A stretch of 64,000 bases of DNA from Limnocylindrus sp040397235 (GTDB lineage: Bacteria; Chloroflexota; Limnocylindria; Limnocylindrales; Limnocylindraceae): NCBI GenBank assembly GCA_040397235.1, contig JBBAWH010000005.1, positions 1 through 64,000 on the forward strand. The letters are read 5' to 3'. Of the stretch, positions 24,111 to 32,835 are shown one piece after another. The stretch's first letter is position 1, and each line of letters starts with the position of its first letter. The notes below the pieces were generated by a model that worked only from the letters and a program-made list of their open reading frames with translations, had not been told where the DNA came from and made no database searches. The position numbers and the translations under genes were made by a program.

Positions 24111-25411
24111 GCAAGCGCCTCGCCGGACGACTCATCGTCCTCGGCATCACCGGCTCCATTGCCGCCTACAAGTCGCCAGAGGTCGTGCGTGCACTGCGCG
24201 CTGAGGGTGCCGATGTGCAGGCGCTCCTCACCCCAGCTGCCACGCGGTTCGTCTCGCCACTCACCCTACGCACCCTTACCGGGCACGCCGTTGATGCCGA
24301 CCTTCTCGACCTTCTCCCCGACGGCCGTATCGGTCACATCGTTGCCGCCGACTCCGCCGATGCGATGCTGATTGCGCCAGCGACCGCGCAGTGGATCGGC
24401 GCCATGGCGAACGGTCTCGCCGGAGATGTGGTCACCGCCGCCTGCCTCGCCACCACCGCACCCGTGATCGTTGCGCCAGCGATGGATGGCGAGATGTGGG
24501 CGCATGCCGCAACGCAAACAAATGCAGCGCGACTGCGCGATGACTTTGGCTACGCACTTGTTGCACCAGACAGTGGCGCGCTCGCGAGTGGTGCCACCGG
24601 CGTCGGCCGCCTCGCCGAAACTGCGGCGATAGTTGATGCCGTAGTGGCTGCCATTGGCGCCGCACCGATTCGCGAACCGAACGAGAGCCGCCGTCCGCCG
24701 GCGGTGCCCGCTGGCGACCTCTCGGGGCGTCGGATCGTTGTCACCGCTGGTGGCACCGAAGAACCGATTGATTCGGTGCGCATCTTGGCGAACCGCTCGT
24801 CGGGTCGTCAGGGGATCGCCCTTGCCGAGGCGGCGCGCGATCGAGGCGCCGACGTCACCCTGATCGCTGCCCGTGTTAGCGTGCCGCTCCCTGATGGGGT
24901 CACCATCGTGCGCGCCATGAGCGTTAACGCACTTGATGCTGCACTGCGCCACGCACTCCTCGCCGCACCGCACGGCGGTGCAGCAACCCCCGCCGATGCG
25001 CTCATTGCCACCGCCGCCGTCTCTGATTTCCGTGTCGCGGGCGGCCCGCTGACAGAGAAGTTACGTCGCGATGGCGAGATCACCCTGCGCCTGACGCCAA
25101 CCCCCGACCTTCTCTCCGGATTAGCGCAGGCGCTCGGCCCACGTGCCACGCGCCAAACCCTGCTCGTAGGCTTCTCGGCAGAGGCGAGTGCAACACCACG
25201 GGCACGCGAGAAGTTGCAGGGCAAGGACCTTGACCTCATCGTCGCCAACGACGTCACGGCACCCGGCATCGGTTTTGAGAGCGCCGAGAATGCGGCAGAG
25301 ATCATTGGGGCCGACGACCTCGTCACCCGTGTGGGCCCGGCGCCGAAGCGTGTTGTGGCCGACGCCATCCTGGATCGAGTGGCGGCGCTCCTCTCAACGC
25401 GAGCAGGCTGA
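24107..25411 (+). CDS. coaBC: Bifunctional phosphopantothenoylcysteine decarboxylase / phosphopantothenate-cysteine ligase
   Basis: This 434-residue fusion converts 4'-phosphopantothenate to 4'-phosphopantetheine. The N-domain (CoaC, about 1-190) has GITGSIAAYKSPEVVRAL and PAMDGEMW. The C-domain (CoaB, from ~205) has VTAGGTEEPIDSVR and the NRSSGRQG nucleotide loop. The chosen ATG overlaps the coaX stop (ATGA). A longer upstream reading would intrude 84 bases into coaX and lacks support. The stop shares one base with the panB start. Confidence 0.95.
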   Translation: MSKRLAGRLIVLGITGSIAAYKSPEVVRALRAEGADVQALLTPAATRFVSPLTLRTLTGHAVDADLLDLLPDGRIGHIVAADSADAMLIAPATAQWIGAMANGLAGDVVTAACLATTAPVIVAPAMDGEMWAHAATQTNAARLRDDFGYALVAPDSGALASGATGVGRLAETAAIVDAVVAAIGAAPIREPNESRRPPAVPAGDLSGRRIVVTAGGTEEPIDSVRILANRSSGRQGIALAEAARDRGADVTLIAARVSVPLPDGVTIVRAMSVNALDAALRHALLAAPHGGAATPADALIATAAVSDFRVAGGPLTEKLRRDGEITLRLTPTPDLLSGLAQALGPRATRQTLLVGFSAEASATPRAREKLQGKDLDLIVANDVTAPGIGFESAENAAEIIGADDLVTRVGPAPKRVVADAILDRVAALLSTRAG

Positions 25412-26250
25412 TGGCACGGCACACCGTTGCCGACATGCGCGCCGCACGCGCCGCGGGTGGCCACTTCGCCGTTGTCACCGCATGGGATCGCCCCACCGCT
25501 GAGTTCGCCGAGGCGGCTGGCATTCAATTCTTGCTCGTGGGCGATTCACTTGCACAGGTTGTGCTCGGACATGAGTCGACCGTTCGCGTAGGAATGAGCG
25601 AGATGCTGCACCACACCGCCGCCGTCGTTCGCTCAACGAGCACCGCACTGGTGATCGGCGACATGCCCTTCCTTTCGTATGTGGATGTGCCAACCGCCGC
25701 AGAGAACGCCGCGCACTTCATCCGCGATGCTGGTGCTGGTGCCGTGAAGCTCGAGGGTGGCGTCGCCGTCGCCCCCGTCGTTGCTGCGCTCGTGCGCAGT
25801 GGCGTTCCCGTGATTGGGCACATTGGCTTCACGCCGCAGTCGTCACTGAATGAGAGCAAGCCGCGCGCGAAGGGTCGCCTCCCCGAGGCGGCGGCGGCGC
25901 TCCTCGAGGATGCGATCACCCTGCAGGAGGCCGGCGCATCGGCAGTCGTGATCGAACTCGTGCCGCAGGAGCTTGCAGCCGCGATCACCAGCCGCCTCAC
26001 GATTCCAACCATCGGCATCGGCGCGGGTGCCGGCTGCACCGCACAGGTGCAGGTGCTCCCCGATCTGCTCGGCCTACTCGGCGCGGCCGCACCACGCCAC
26101 GCTGGGCGCATCGCCAACCTTCGCGACGAGGCGATCGCCGCCCTCACCACCTGGCGAACCAGCGTGGAGTCGGGGAGCTTCCCCACCGCAGCGCAGGGGA
26201 TTGCTGGCGACGCAACACTGATCGCCGCCCTTGACGAGCTTCCGCGCTAG
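25411..26250 (+). CDS. panB: 3-methyl-2-oxobutanoate hydroxymethyltransferase
   Basis: Makes ketopantoate from 2-oxoisovalerate and methylene-tetrahydrofolate. The 279-residue protein has VTAWDRPTAEFAEAAG, the metal-binding VGDSLAQVVLG, GDMPF, GHIGFTPQS and GIGAG. The usual VTAYD is VTAWD here. It shares one base with the coaBC stop and is followed by panC after 15 bases. Confidence 0.95.
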   Translation: MARHTVADMRAARAAGGHFAVVTAWDRPTAEFAEAAGIQFLLVGDSLAQVVLGHESTVRVGMSEMLHHTAAVVRSTSTALVIGDMPFLSYVDVPTAAENAAHFIRDAGAGAVKLEGGVAVAPVVAALVRSGVPVIGHIGFTPQSSLNESKPRAKGRLPEAAAALLEDAITLQEAGASAVVIELVPQELAAAITSRLTIPTIGIGAGAGCTAQVQVLPDLLGLLGAAAPRHAGRIANLRDEAIAALTTWRTSVESGSFPTAAQGIAGDATLIAALDELPR

Positions 26251-26265
26251 CTCAGGCTCTGGGCG

Positions 26266-27126
26266 ATGCGTACCGTCACCACTCGTTCCGAACTCGAGCA
26301 GGCTCTCGCCCAACTCCCCCGCCCGGTTGCGCTCGTACCCACCATGGGGGCGCTCCACGCCGGTCATGCGGCGCTGATCACCGCCGCGCGCCGCACCGCT
26401 GCCACCGTGGTCCTCTCGATCTTCGTCAATCCACGACAGTTCGGATCTGCCGCTGACGTGGCGCAATACCCGCGCACCCTTGCGGCCGACCAGCACGCTG
26501 CCGAGGCGGCTGGTGCGCACCTACTATTCGCCCCCGGCGTTGACGAGATCTATCCGCCCGGTGAACCAGTTGCAACAATTGATCCAGGTCCGCTCGCCAC
26601 GCGGCTTGAGGGCGCCTCGCGGCCCGGGCACTTCGCTGGCGTGGCGACCGTTGTATCTCGACTCTTTGATCTGGTACACCCCGACCAGGCTCTCTTCGGC
26701 GCGAAGGATGCGCAGCAGGTGCGCGTCATCGAATGGATGGCGGCGCGGCGCAGCGACGGAATTACAATCCACCGCGTGGCAACGGTGCGCGATGGTGATG
26801 ATCTTGCACTCAGCTCGCGCAATCAGAAGCTCTCAGCGAGCGGTCGCATCGCGGCGGCAAAGGCGATCCCCGTCGCCCTCTCGCTCATCGCCGAGGCGTG
26901 TGCCTCAGGGGTTACGAGCGTTGCCGCGCTCCGGGCACTCGCCGAGCGGGTGATCGCTGCAGAGCCAAGCGTCGCGCTCGACTACCTCGACTTCGCCGAG
27001 AGCGCAACGCTCGCGCCACTTGCAGAAGGTGCACAGGTTGGTGATGCCGCATCTGGCGAGGCGCTTATCTCTCTCGCCGCCGTTGTTGATGGAGTGCGCC
27101 TGATCGACGCGATCACGCTCCCGTAG
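26266..27126 (+). CDS. panC: Pantothenate synthetase
   Basis: Ligates pantoate and beta-alanine with ATP. The 286-residue protein has PTMGALHAGH (HIGH-like), SIFVNPRQFG, the catalytic region LFGAKDAQQ with the Lys-Asp-Gln, and RVATVRDGDDLALSSRN, all in family order. The usual KDFQQ reads KDAQQ. With panB and coaBC-coaX it covers most of the route from ketoisovalerate to phosphopantetheine; panD and panE are not seen. Confidence 0.95.
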   Translation: MRTVTTRSELEQALAQLPRPVALVPTMGALHAGHAALITAARRTAATVVLSIFVNPRQFGSAADVAQYPRTLAADQHAAEAAGAHLLFAPGVDEIYPPGEPVATIDPGPLATRLEGASRPGHFAGVATVVSRLFDLVHPDQALFGAKDAQQVRVIEWMAARRSDGITIHRVATVRDGDDLALSSRNQKLSASGRIAAAKAIPVALSLIAEACASGVTSVAALRALAERVIAAEPSVALDYLDFAESATLAPLAEGAQVGDAASGEALISLAAVVDGVRLIDAITLP

Positions 27127-27135
27127 GGGCGTCGG

Positions 27136-28260
27136 CTAGCGCGTTGGAACGGGGCGTGCCGCCGCAAGGATGCGGCTCACGTCGAGTGAGCCGGCAACGA
27201 GCTGCTTGATCTCTTCAATCTTGCGCAGGTCTTCAGGGTGTGTCTTCACCAGTAGGTCGTGCACGTTTGAGGCAACGCTGTACGTATCACCCTCCATCAA
27301 CACCGCGAAGATGTTCGCCTTACGAATCATCTCCAGCACTCGGGCGCTCGGTCGATAGCCGCCGCTAAGGACGAAGCCGAGCGGTCGGTTCGGATGATCT
27401 TTCCCGTCAAGCCATAGCTGCGTGAGCACCTCGATCACATCCTCGCGGTCACCAGGAACGACTACGAGGGCGCTCTCGCCGATGCGCTGCATCACATGCT
27501 CAGGCTGCATCGCGGCAACGGAGACGCGACCGATGATTGCGTCCATGTCGCGGCCTGGCCAGAGCGTCTCCCCTTGCAAACCATCTTCGATGATCGCCAG
27601 CGTGGGGTTCGAAAGAATCTGGCGATACGGAAGGACACCGAGGAGCGGAATTCCGTGGCGCTCTAGCCCCTTCTCAAGGAGTCGCGGCAACTCTGGCTGC
27701 AGGTCAAGGTCAACCTTGTTGACGATCGCCCCCGCAACCTCAACGCCACGCGCGGCGAAGAGTGCCGCGTTCAACACGATCTCGTCGATCGGTCGGCCGA
27801 TACCGCCCTCGCTGACGATGATCACCGGTGCGCCGAGCAGTGCGGCAACATCGGCGTTACTCAGGCCGATCACGGCACCAACGCCCGCATGCCCTGTCCC
27901 CTCGAGCAGCAGCAGTTCGTGCCTCTGTGCGAGCTCCACCTGGGCGGCGATGATCTTCGCGCTGAGGTCTTCGACCACCTGTCCCTCGATTACCTTGCGC
28001 GTGAAGCCGCGCGGAATCTGCACCGGCGAGAGAAGGGCGACCGCATCGGTCAGATCAAACACGCCGCGCATCAGGGCGGCATCTTCGTCGGCGGGGGTGT
28101 TGTCGATGGTGATCCAGCGTTGGCCAACAGGCTTCATGAATCCCGTGTCCAGCCCCTGCGCGCGGAAGGCGGCAAAGAGTCCGAGTGAGGTGGTTGTCTT
28201 GCCGCGGTTCTGCCCCGTCGCGGCGAGGAAGAGCTGCCGTGCGCCCGCGGCGCCGGTCAT
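27136..28260 (-). CDS. BioD-like P-loop ATPase with DRTGG domain
   Basis: This 374-residue protein has an N-terminal AAA/BioD-like fold with the P-loop ATGQNRGKTT. The C-terminal part is a DRTGG/CBS-like domain (about 210-320, LGVLPYRQILSNPT onward), as in the N-terminal part of long phosphotransacetylases. The Pta catalytic domain is absent, and no pta or ackA gene is near. The ATG at 28260 with AGAGG upstream avoids a 35-base overlap with the preceding gene that the ATG at 28299 would give. The role is perhaps regulatory or sensing. Confidence 0.75.
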   Translation of the reverse strand: MTGAAGARQLFLAATGQNRGKTTTSLGLFAAFRAQGLDTGFMKPVGQRWITIDNTPADEDAALMRGVFDLTDAVALLSPVQIPRGFTRKVIEGQVVEDLSAKIIAAQVELAQRHELLLLEGTGHAGVGAVIGLSNADVAALLGAPVIIVSEGGIGRPIDEIVLNAALFAARGVEVAGAIVNKVDLDLQPELPRLLEKGLERHGIPLLGVLPYRQILSNPTLAIIEDGLQGETLWPGRDMDAIIGRVSVAAMQPEHVMQRIGESALVVVPGDREDVIEVLTQLWLDGKDHPNRPLGFVLSGGYRPSARVLEMIRKANIFAVLMEGDTYSVASNVHDLLVKTHPEDLRKIEEIKQLVAGSLDVSRILAAARPVPTR

Positions 28261-28264
28261 CGGG

Positions 28265-28882
28265 TTACGCCTCTTCGCGCGGCGCGGTGCGACGCTCAAT
28301 CAGGTTGACCGCCTCTTTAAGGCGCGTCACCGACTCTAGGTCAACATCCTCGCGGCTGATGTGTGTGCCGAGCTTATCGAGCACTTCGGCGGCAACTTCA
28401 AGGAAGACATTGGCGTCGGCGATAAAGAACTCCGACTCGTTGCTGTAGCGCACGAAGGTGAGTCGCCCCTGCAACGTTCGTCGGTCGTCGGCATGGGCAA
28501 CCTGCGTGGTGAAGTTATGCCCCTGAATGCCGTCGGGGTTGGAGAGGAAGCTCAGCGCGTTATCAATCGCGAGACCGAAGCGCGCGCGCCAGCCGGCGAG
28601 ACGATCGATCACCTCGGCTGGCAGTCGTAGCTCTGTCACCTCGTCGAAGACCTCGGGGGCTGCCGTGAGTGCCGTCACCAAGGTGGCCCCCTGGCGCTGG
28701 CCGAGCATCGCCTGGAGCGAACGCTCCAGCGTGACCACCTCGGCGTCGAAGTGGCTCGAGGTGATCAGGTCAACGAGCAGGTCCTCAACGTTGTCGAGCG
28801 CCGAACCCTCGGTGAGCGCAGCGGCAAGCGCGAGGATCTCCTCGCGAAAGAGAAAGCGCTCTTCGTGGTCTAGGCCAGCCAT
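28265..28882 (-). CDS. Hypothetical protein coupled to the BioD/DRTGG ATPase
   Basis: This 205-residue acidic protein, predicted mostly helical, has no membrane segment and no recognised domain. It ends 4 bases before the likely DRTGG-protein start, so the two are almost certainly one transcription unit and may work together. A TAGGAT hexamer lies 6 bases before the ATG and no ribosome site is visible, pointing to a leaderless mRNA. Confidence 0.65.
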   Translation of the reverse strand: MAGLDHEERFLFREEILALAAALTEGSALDNVEDLLVDLITSSHFDAEVVTLERSLQAMLGQRQGATLVTALTAAPEVFDEVTELRLPAEVIDRLAGWRARFGLAIDNALSFLSNPDGIQGHNFTTQVAHADDRRTLQGRLTFVRYSNESEFFIADANVFLEVAAEVLDKLGTHISREDVDLESVTRLKEAVNLIERRTAPREEA

Positions 28883-28888
28883 GTGCGC

Positions 28889-28894
28889 ATCCTA
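28889..28894 (-). promoter_or_regulatory. -10 hexamer TAGGAT for a leaderless start
   Basis: TAGGAT is 6 bases before the ATG at 28882, in the 25-base gap after the gdh stop. Confidence 0.55.
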
Positions 28895-28907
28895 GCGCGC
28901 AGAGGGT

Positions 28908-30158
28908 TTACGGGTAGATACCCCGCACCGTCATGGCATCGGCAACACGCTGCACCGAGAGGAGATATGCGCCTGTGCGCAGGTGGCTCTTCTCCTTCTG
29001 GGCCATGTCGTAGACCTCGTGGAAGGCGCGAACCATCTTCTGCTCGAGGCGAACATTGACCTCTTCCTCCTCCCAGAAGTCGCGGTTCAGGTTCTGCACC
29101 CACTCGAAGTAGCTCACCGTCACACCACCTGCGTTGCAGAGGATGTCAGGGATCACCATGGCGCCGCTCGCGAAGAGGATGTCGTCCGCCTCTGGCGTCG
29201 TTGGTCCGTTCGCCGCCTCGGCGACGATCTTCGTCTTGATCTTGCCGGCATTCTCCGCAGTGATCTGATTCTCGAGGGCCGCTGGAATGAGCACGTCGCA
29301 GGCGATCTCCAGGATCGCCTGGTTGCTCACCAGCGTTGCGCCAGCAAAGCCGACGACACTCCCGGTCTTCTTCTTATGCGCATCGACTGCAGCAAGGTCG
29401 AGGCCGGCTGGGTTGTGGATGCCGCCGCTGCTGTCGGAAACGGCGATCACCTTCGAGCCGAGCTCGCTGATCAGCCGCGCCGCAATGGATCCGGCGTTGC
29501 CGTACCCCTGCACCACGACCGTTGCACCCTTCAGGTTGAGGTTGATCTTGCCCGCCGCTTCGCGAATGCAGAAGACTGCACCACGCGCCGTTGCCTCGTT
29601 GCGGCCCTTCGAGCCGCCGAGCGCAATCGGCTTACCGGTCACCACACCAGGAACGGTGTAGCCGACATGCATGGAATAGGTGTCCATCATCCAGGCCATC
29701 GTCTGGCTGTTGGTGTTCACATCAGGCGCAGGAATATCAGACTCTGGCCCAATGATGACCGCGATCTCTGTGGTGAAGCGGCGCGTCAGGCGCTCAAGTT
29801 CACCGAGTGACAACTTCTTCGGGTCAACGGTGACGCCACCCTTGCCGCCGCCATACGGAAGATCCATCACGGCACACTTCCACGACATCCACATGGAGAG
29901 GGCCTTTACCTCTTCGATGTTCACGTCCTGGTGGAAGCGGATGCCGCCCTTCGCTGGGCCGCGTCCGAGGTTGTGCTGCACGCGGTGCCCCTCGAAGACT
30001 CGGGTTGATCCGTCGTCCATGCGCACAGGGAAGTGCACCGTGAGCTGTCGGCGTGGCTCGCGCAAGACGGCGGCGATGCCGGAGTCGAGGCCGAGCCGCT
30101 TTGCGGCAAGGTCGAACTGCTGCTGCGCAACTGCCCAGGCGCTCTTCTGTGGAGTCAT
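28908..30158 (-). CDS. gdhA: Glutamate dehydrogenase (Glu/Leu/Phe/Val dehydrogenase family)
   Basis: Reversible oxidative deamination of glutamate to 2-oxoglutarate. The 416-residue hexameric-type enzyme has GGIRFHQDVN, the catalytic Lys in MSWKCAVMDLPYGGGKGG, the Rossmann GYGNAGS and a NAD/NADP region. The ATG at 30158 has GGAGAGG upstream; a longer reading adds residues with no family match. Cofactor preference is not assigned. It is likely monocistronic with its own leader. Confidence 0.93.
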   Translation of the reverse strand: MTPQKSAWAVAQQQFDLAAKRLGLDSGIAAVLREPRRQLTVHFPVRMDDGSTRVFEGHRVQHNLGRGPAKGGIRFHQDVNIEEVKALSMWMSWKCAVMDLPYGGGKGGVTVDPKKLSLGELERLTRRFTTEIAVIIGPESDIPAPDVNTNSQTMAWMMDTYSMHVGYTVPGVVTGKPIALGGSKGRNEATARGAVFCIREAAGKINLNLKGATVVVQGYGNAGSIAARLISELGSKVIAVSDSSGGIHNPAGLDLAAVDAHKKKTGSVVGFAGATLVSNQAILEIACDVLIPAALENQITAENAGKIKTKIVAEAANGPTTPEADDILFASGAMVIPDILCNAGGVTVSYFEWVQNLNRDFWEEEEVNVRLEQKMVRAFHEVYDMAQKEKSHLRTGAYLLSVQRVADAMTVRGIYP

Positions 30159-30303
30159 CGTTTCGTACCTCTCCTCTGCCGCCCTGGCGGGTGCCTGGCG
30201 GACGCCGTGCGGCGAACTCCCCCACCCTACAACGCGCCCCAAAAAGACGTTGCGCGTAGGTTGCGGCGTGCTCCCGCCCGTGCGGCGCGGCGAGCCTTTG
30301 TGG

Positions 30304-31158
30304 CTAGGCGCGGATCAGCGCGACGCCGAGACCCTTCGGGCCGGTGTGTGGGCCAATGGCCGCACCCGCTCGAACGATCCCTGGCTTCAGGGCGGCGATC
30401 TCAGGGAACCGAGCGCAGACCTCGTCACGGAACGCCTCGATGTCGGGCGCTTCCGAATGGAGCATGGTCAGCTCCTGAATTGGTGATGCGCCGATGAGCT
30501 CCATGAAACGCTCGCGCGCCTTCGCCGTAGTTCGTGGCTTATCGAGGGTGACAACCTCACCATCAATGATGTCGATGATCGGCTTCACCGAAAGGAGTCC
30601 ACCGATCGCCGCTCGCGCTGGGCTAATGCGGCCGCCGGCCTTCAAGTAGTCCAGTGAGTCAAGGAAGAAGATCACGTGCGTCTTTGGAATGAGCTCACCG
30701 AGCTCAGCGACGATCTGTGGCGCCTTCCAGCCTTCGGCGGCGCGATGATAGGCGCGCGCAACGAGCAGCCCCTCGGCCGCCGATGCGGTCGCGGTATCAA
30801 CGAGATGAATGTTCTTCGACTGCGGATGATCCGCGGCGGCAATCTCGGCGTTCCGATACGTCGCCGAAAGCTTCGAGGCGACGTGCACCGAGACGATCTC
30901 TTTTGCACCACCGGCAAACGCCTTGTCATACGCCGCGGTAAAGGCGGCGGGTGGCGGAGCTGCGGTCTTTGGGAATGGTGCCCCAGGTGCGGTGAGTCGC
31001 TTCCAGAACTGATCCATGGAGAGCTCCTCGTTCACCTTGAAGCTCTCGGAGCCGAAGGAGACGATGACCGGCACGATGGTGATGCCGAGCCGCTTGGCTG
31101 CATCAGGTGGAATGTCCGATGCGCTGTCGGTGATGATTGCAACCGTTGACTTCGCCAT
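30304..31158 (-). CDS. DegV family fatty-acid-binding protein
   Basis: Proteins of this family bind fatty acids between two domains and, in some bacteria, deliver them to fatty-acid kinase. The 284-residue protein has the N-terminal TDSASDIP loop, SKLSATYRNA in the middle (family SGTYQSA-like) and a C-terminal HTGPKGLG. The ATG at 31158 has GGGAGG upstream and is preferred over one 7 codons before. No FakA partner is in the window. Confidence 0.9.
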   Translation of the reverse strand: MAKSTVAIITDSASDIPPDAAKRLGITIVPVIVSFGSESFKVNEELSMDQFWKRLTAPGAPFPKTAAPPPAAFTAAYDKAFAGGAKEIVSVHVASKLSATYRNAEIAAADHPQSKNIHLVDTATASAAEGLLVARAYHRAAEGWKAPQIVAELGELIPKTHVIFFLDSLDYLKAGGRISPARAAIGGLLSVKPIIDIIDGEVVTLDKPRTTAKARERFMELIGASPIQELTMLHSEAPDIEAFRDEVCARFPEIAALKPGIVRAGAAIGPHTGPKGLGVALIRA

Positions 31159-31227
31159 GGTGTCTCTGCCTCCCAGCATGCGTGCGGGCAGATCGCCCCC
31201 ACGTCTCCTAGAGTCTATCGGCGCCGA

Positions 31228-32499
31228 TCAGCCGTGCGCGCCGTGTTGCCCGGGTGCGCTAGGGAGCAGGATTTCGTGCTCAACGCGGCGCAGGATGAGC
31301 AGGAATGTGCCCGCAACCACGAGGAATCCGAGCGTGGCGTAGACCAGGCCGTCGACCCCGAAGGTGACCGCCAGGTCGCCCGCGATCTTCACGCCAATGA
31401 CCTGGCCGAGTCCGAGGAAGATGGAGTAGAGGCCCATCACCGCGCTTCGATCCGCGTGATACCGCTCGGAGACGTCGGCCAAGAAGCCGAGCGCCGCCGG
31501 CGTTGCGCCAGCGATGAAGAACATCGAGCCGCAGAGCACCGCGAAGAGGAGTGCGATCAACGGCAGCTCGTTGCCAGAGAGGCGATTGATGGCAAAGATG
31601 GCGGCCATCGCCACGACGAAGGCGATCAGGCCGAGGAGGAGCATGGTGGTGCGGCGGAAGTTGGCGAAGCGATTCCCCCAGAAGAAGAGCCCAACGCCGC
31701 CAATGAGTGCAACGAAGGCGAAGCCTGAGGTGACGACGATAAACGGAAAGCCGCTGAGCAGGAACTGACCAGAGAGCTTCACCATCTCGTCACCGAGCAG
31801 CAGGTTGAGCCCTTGTGGCACCCAGACGCCGATGATGGCGTTGATTGAGACCCACGTTGGCACGAAGAGCAGGATCCCTCGCTGACTGAACAGCTTGACG
31901 TACTTGCGGAGGCGATTCTCAGTCTGAGGTGGTGGTGCGGCATGTTCATCTTTCACGCCGTAGGCGAAGAAGAGGAGGGCGAGAACGTAGATCACACCAT
32001 TTACGGCGAAGGCTGCCGGCCCGAAGATCGCCCAGAGCGGGCCAGCCAGGGCCGTCCCCGCAACGAGGAGTCCGCCGAGAGTCGCCACTTCAAAGAGGGT
32101 GACGACGCGGCCCCGCAGCGCGGCGTCGTGACTCGTCTTCGCCGCGACGTACGAAAGGATCGAGGGGACGCTAGCCGCCGTTGATGCCCCTTCTAGAAGG
32201 CGCGTACCAATAAGGAGCGGGATCGTCATGGAGAAGGGCGTCATGATCACCGCTGCGAGGCCGAAGAGTGGCCCAAGCAGCATCACGGGCTTTCGTCCGA
32301 TGCGGTCGGCAATGATGCCGAAGATCGGCGAGCCGATCAGCTCCGTCACGTAAAAGGCGAGCGTGATGGTTGCAAGATCAACAGGGGTGATCGTGACCGA
32401 TCCAGTGGAGTTGAGGTACTTGTTCCAGACGATCAGCAGCGCGCCCGTGGTCCCCGTTGCTGTTCGCAACGTTAGGGTGCCGAGGAGCAGGGCCTTCAT
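31228..32499 (-). CDS. MFS transporter
   Basis: This 423-residue protein has about 12 hydrophobic segments. It has the MFS loop motif ADRIGRKPVMLLG between segments 2 and 3 and a charged central loop. The ATG at 32499 has GAGGTGA upstream; the open frame runs far beyond on the minus strand but that part only mirrors the plus-strand gene at 32836. Substrate unknown. It diverges from the zinc-ribbon gene at 32560. Confidence 0.85.
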   Translation of the reverse strand: MKALLLGTLTLRTATGTTGALLIVWNKYLNSTGSVTITPVDLATITLAFYVTELIGSPIFGIIADRIGRKPVMLLGPLFGLAAVIMTPFSMTIPLLIGTRLLEGASTAASVPSILSYVAAKTSHDAALRGRVVTLFEVATLGGLLVAGTALAGPLWAIFGPAAFAVNGVIYVLALLFFAYGVKDEHAAPPPQTENRLRKYVKLFSQRGILLFVPTWVSINAIIGVWVPQGLNLLLGDEMVKLSGQFLLSGFPFIVVTSGFAFVALIGGVGLFFWGNRFANFRRTTMLLLGLIAFVVAMAAIFAINRLSGNELPLIALLFAVLCGSMFFIAGATPAALGFLADVSERYHADRSAVMGLYSIFLGLGQVIGVKIAGDLAVTFGVDGLVYATLGFLVVAGTFLLILRRVEHEILLPSAPGQHGAHG

Positions 32500-32547
32500 T
32501 GATCCAGTCACCTCTGAAGCATACGGGTTCCCGTCTTCGGTGGTCGG

Positions 32548-32553
32548 TATACT
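32548..32553 (+). promoter_or_regulatory. -10 hexamer TATACT for a leaderless start
   Basis: TATACT is followed by 6 bases and the ATG at 32560; no ribosome binding site. Confidence 0.6.
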
Positions 32554-32559
32554 CAGGCC

Positions 32560-32835
32560 ATGCCAACGAACGTCGCCCAGTCGTATCCCTACAAGCGTGA
32601 GAGCGAGGCGGATCGCGCCGCCGCTATTGCGGGGACGCTGGGCGCCCGCGAAGGACTCGCCGAGAAGCTCAGCGCCGAGGCGCTCCCATATGACGGCGCC
32701 GAAGGCGATGAGGCGTGGGCCTGGCGCTGCCGCACCGTCGGCTGCCCTGGAGTGCTCCACACCGCCGGCTACGCCCGCGAGAAGCACGCGATCGTCGCCC
32801 TCTGCGATGGCTGCGGCCAAATTGCACTCCGCTAG
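32560..32835 (+). CDS. Small zinc-ribbon-like protein
   Basis: This 91-residue protein has a C-terminal four-cysteine pattern, WRCRTVGCPG (CX4C) and later ALCDGCGQ (CX2C). That suggests a zinc ribbon made of two knuckles about 25 residues apart. The N-terminal half is charged and helical. It is the first gene of a plus-strand unit, stopping one base before the nuclease-like gene's ATG. Function unknown. Confidence 0.65.
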   Translation: MPTNVAQSYPYKRESEADRAAAIAGTLGAREGLAEKLSAEALPYDGAEGDEAWAWRCRTVGCPGVLHTAGYAREKHAIVALCDGCGQIALR

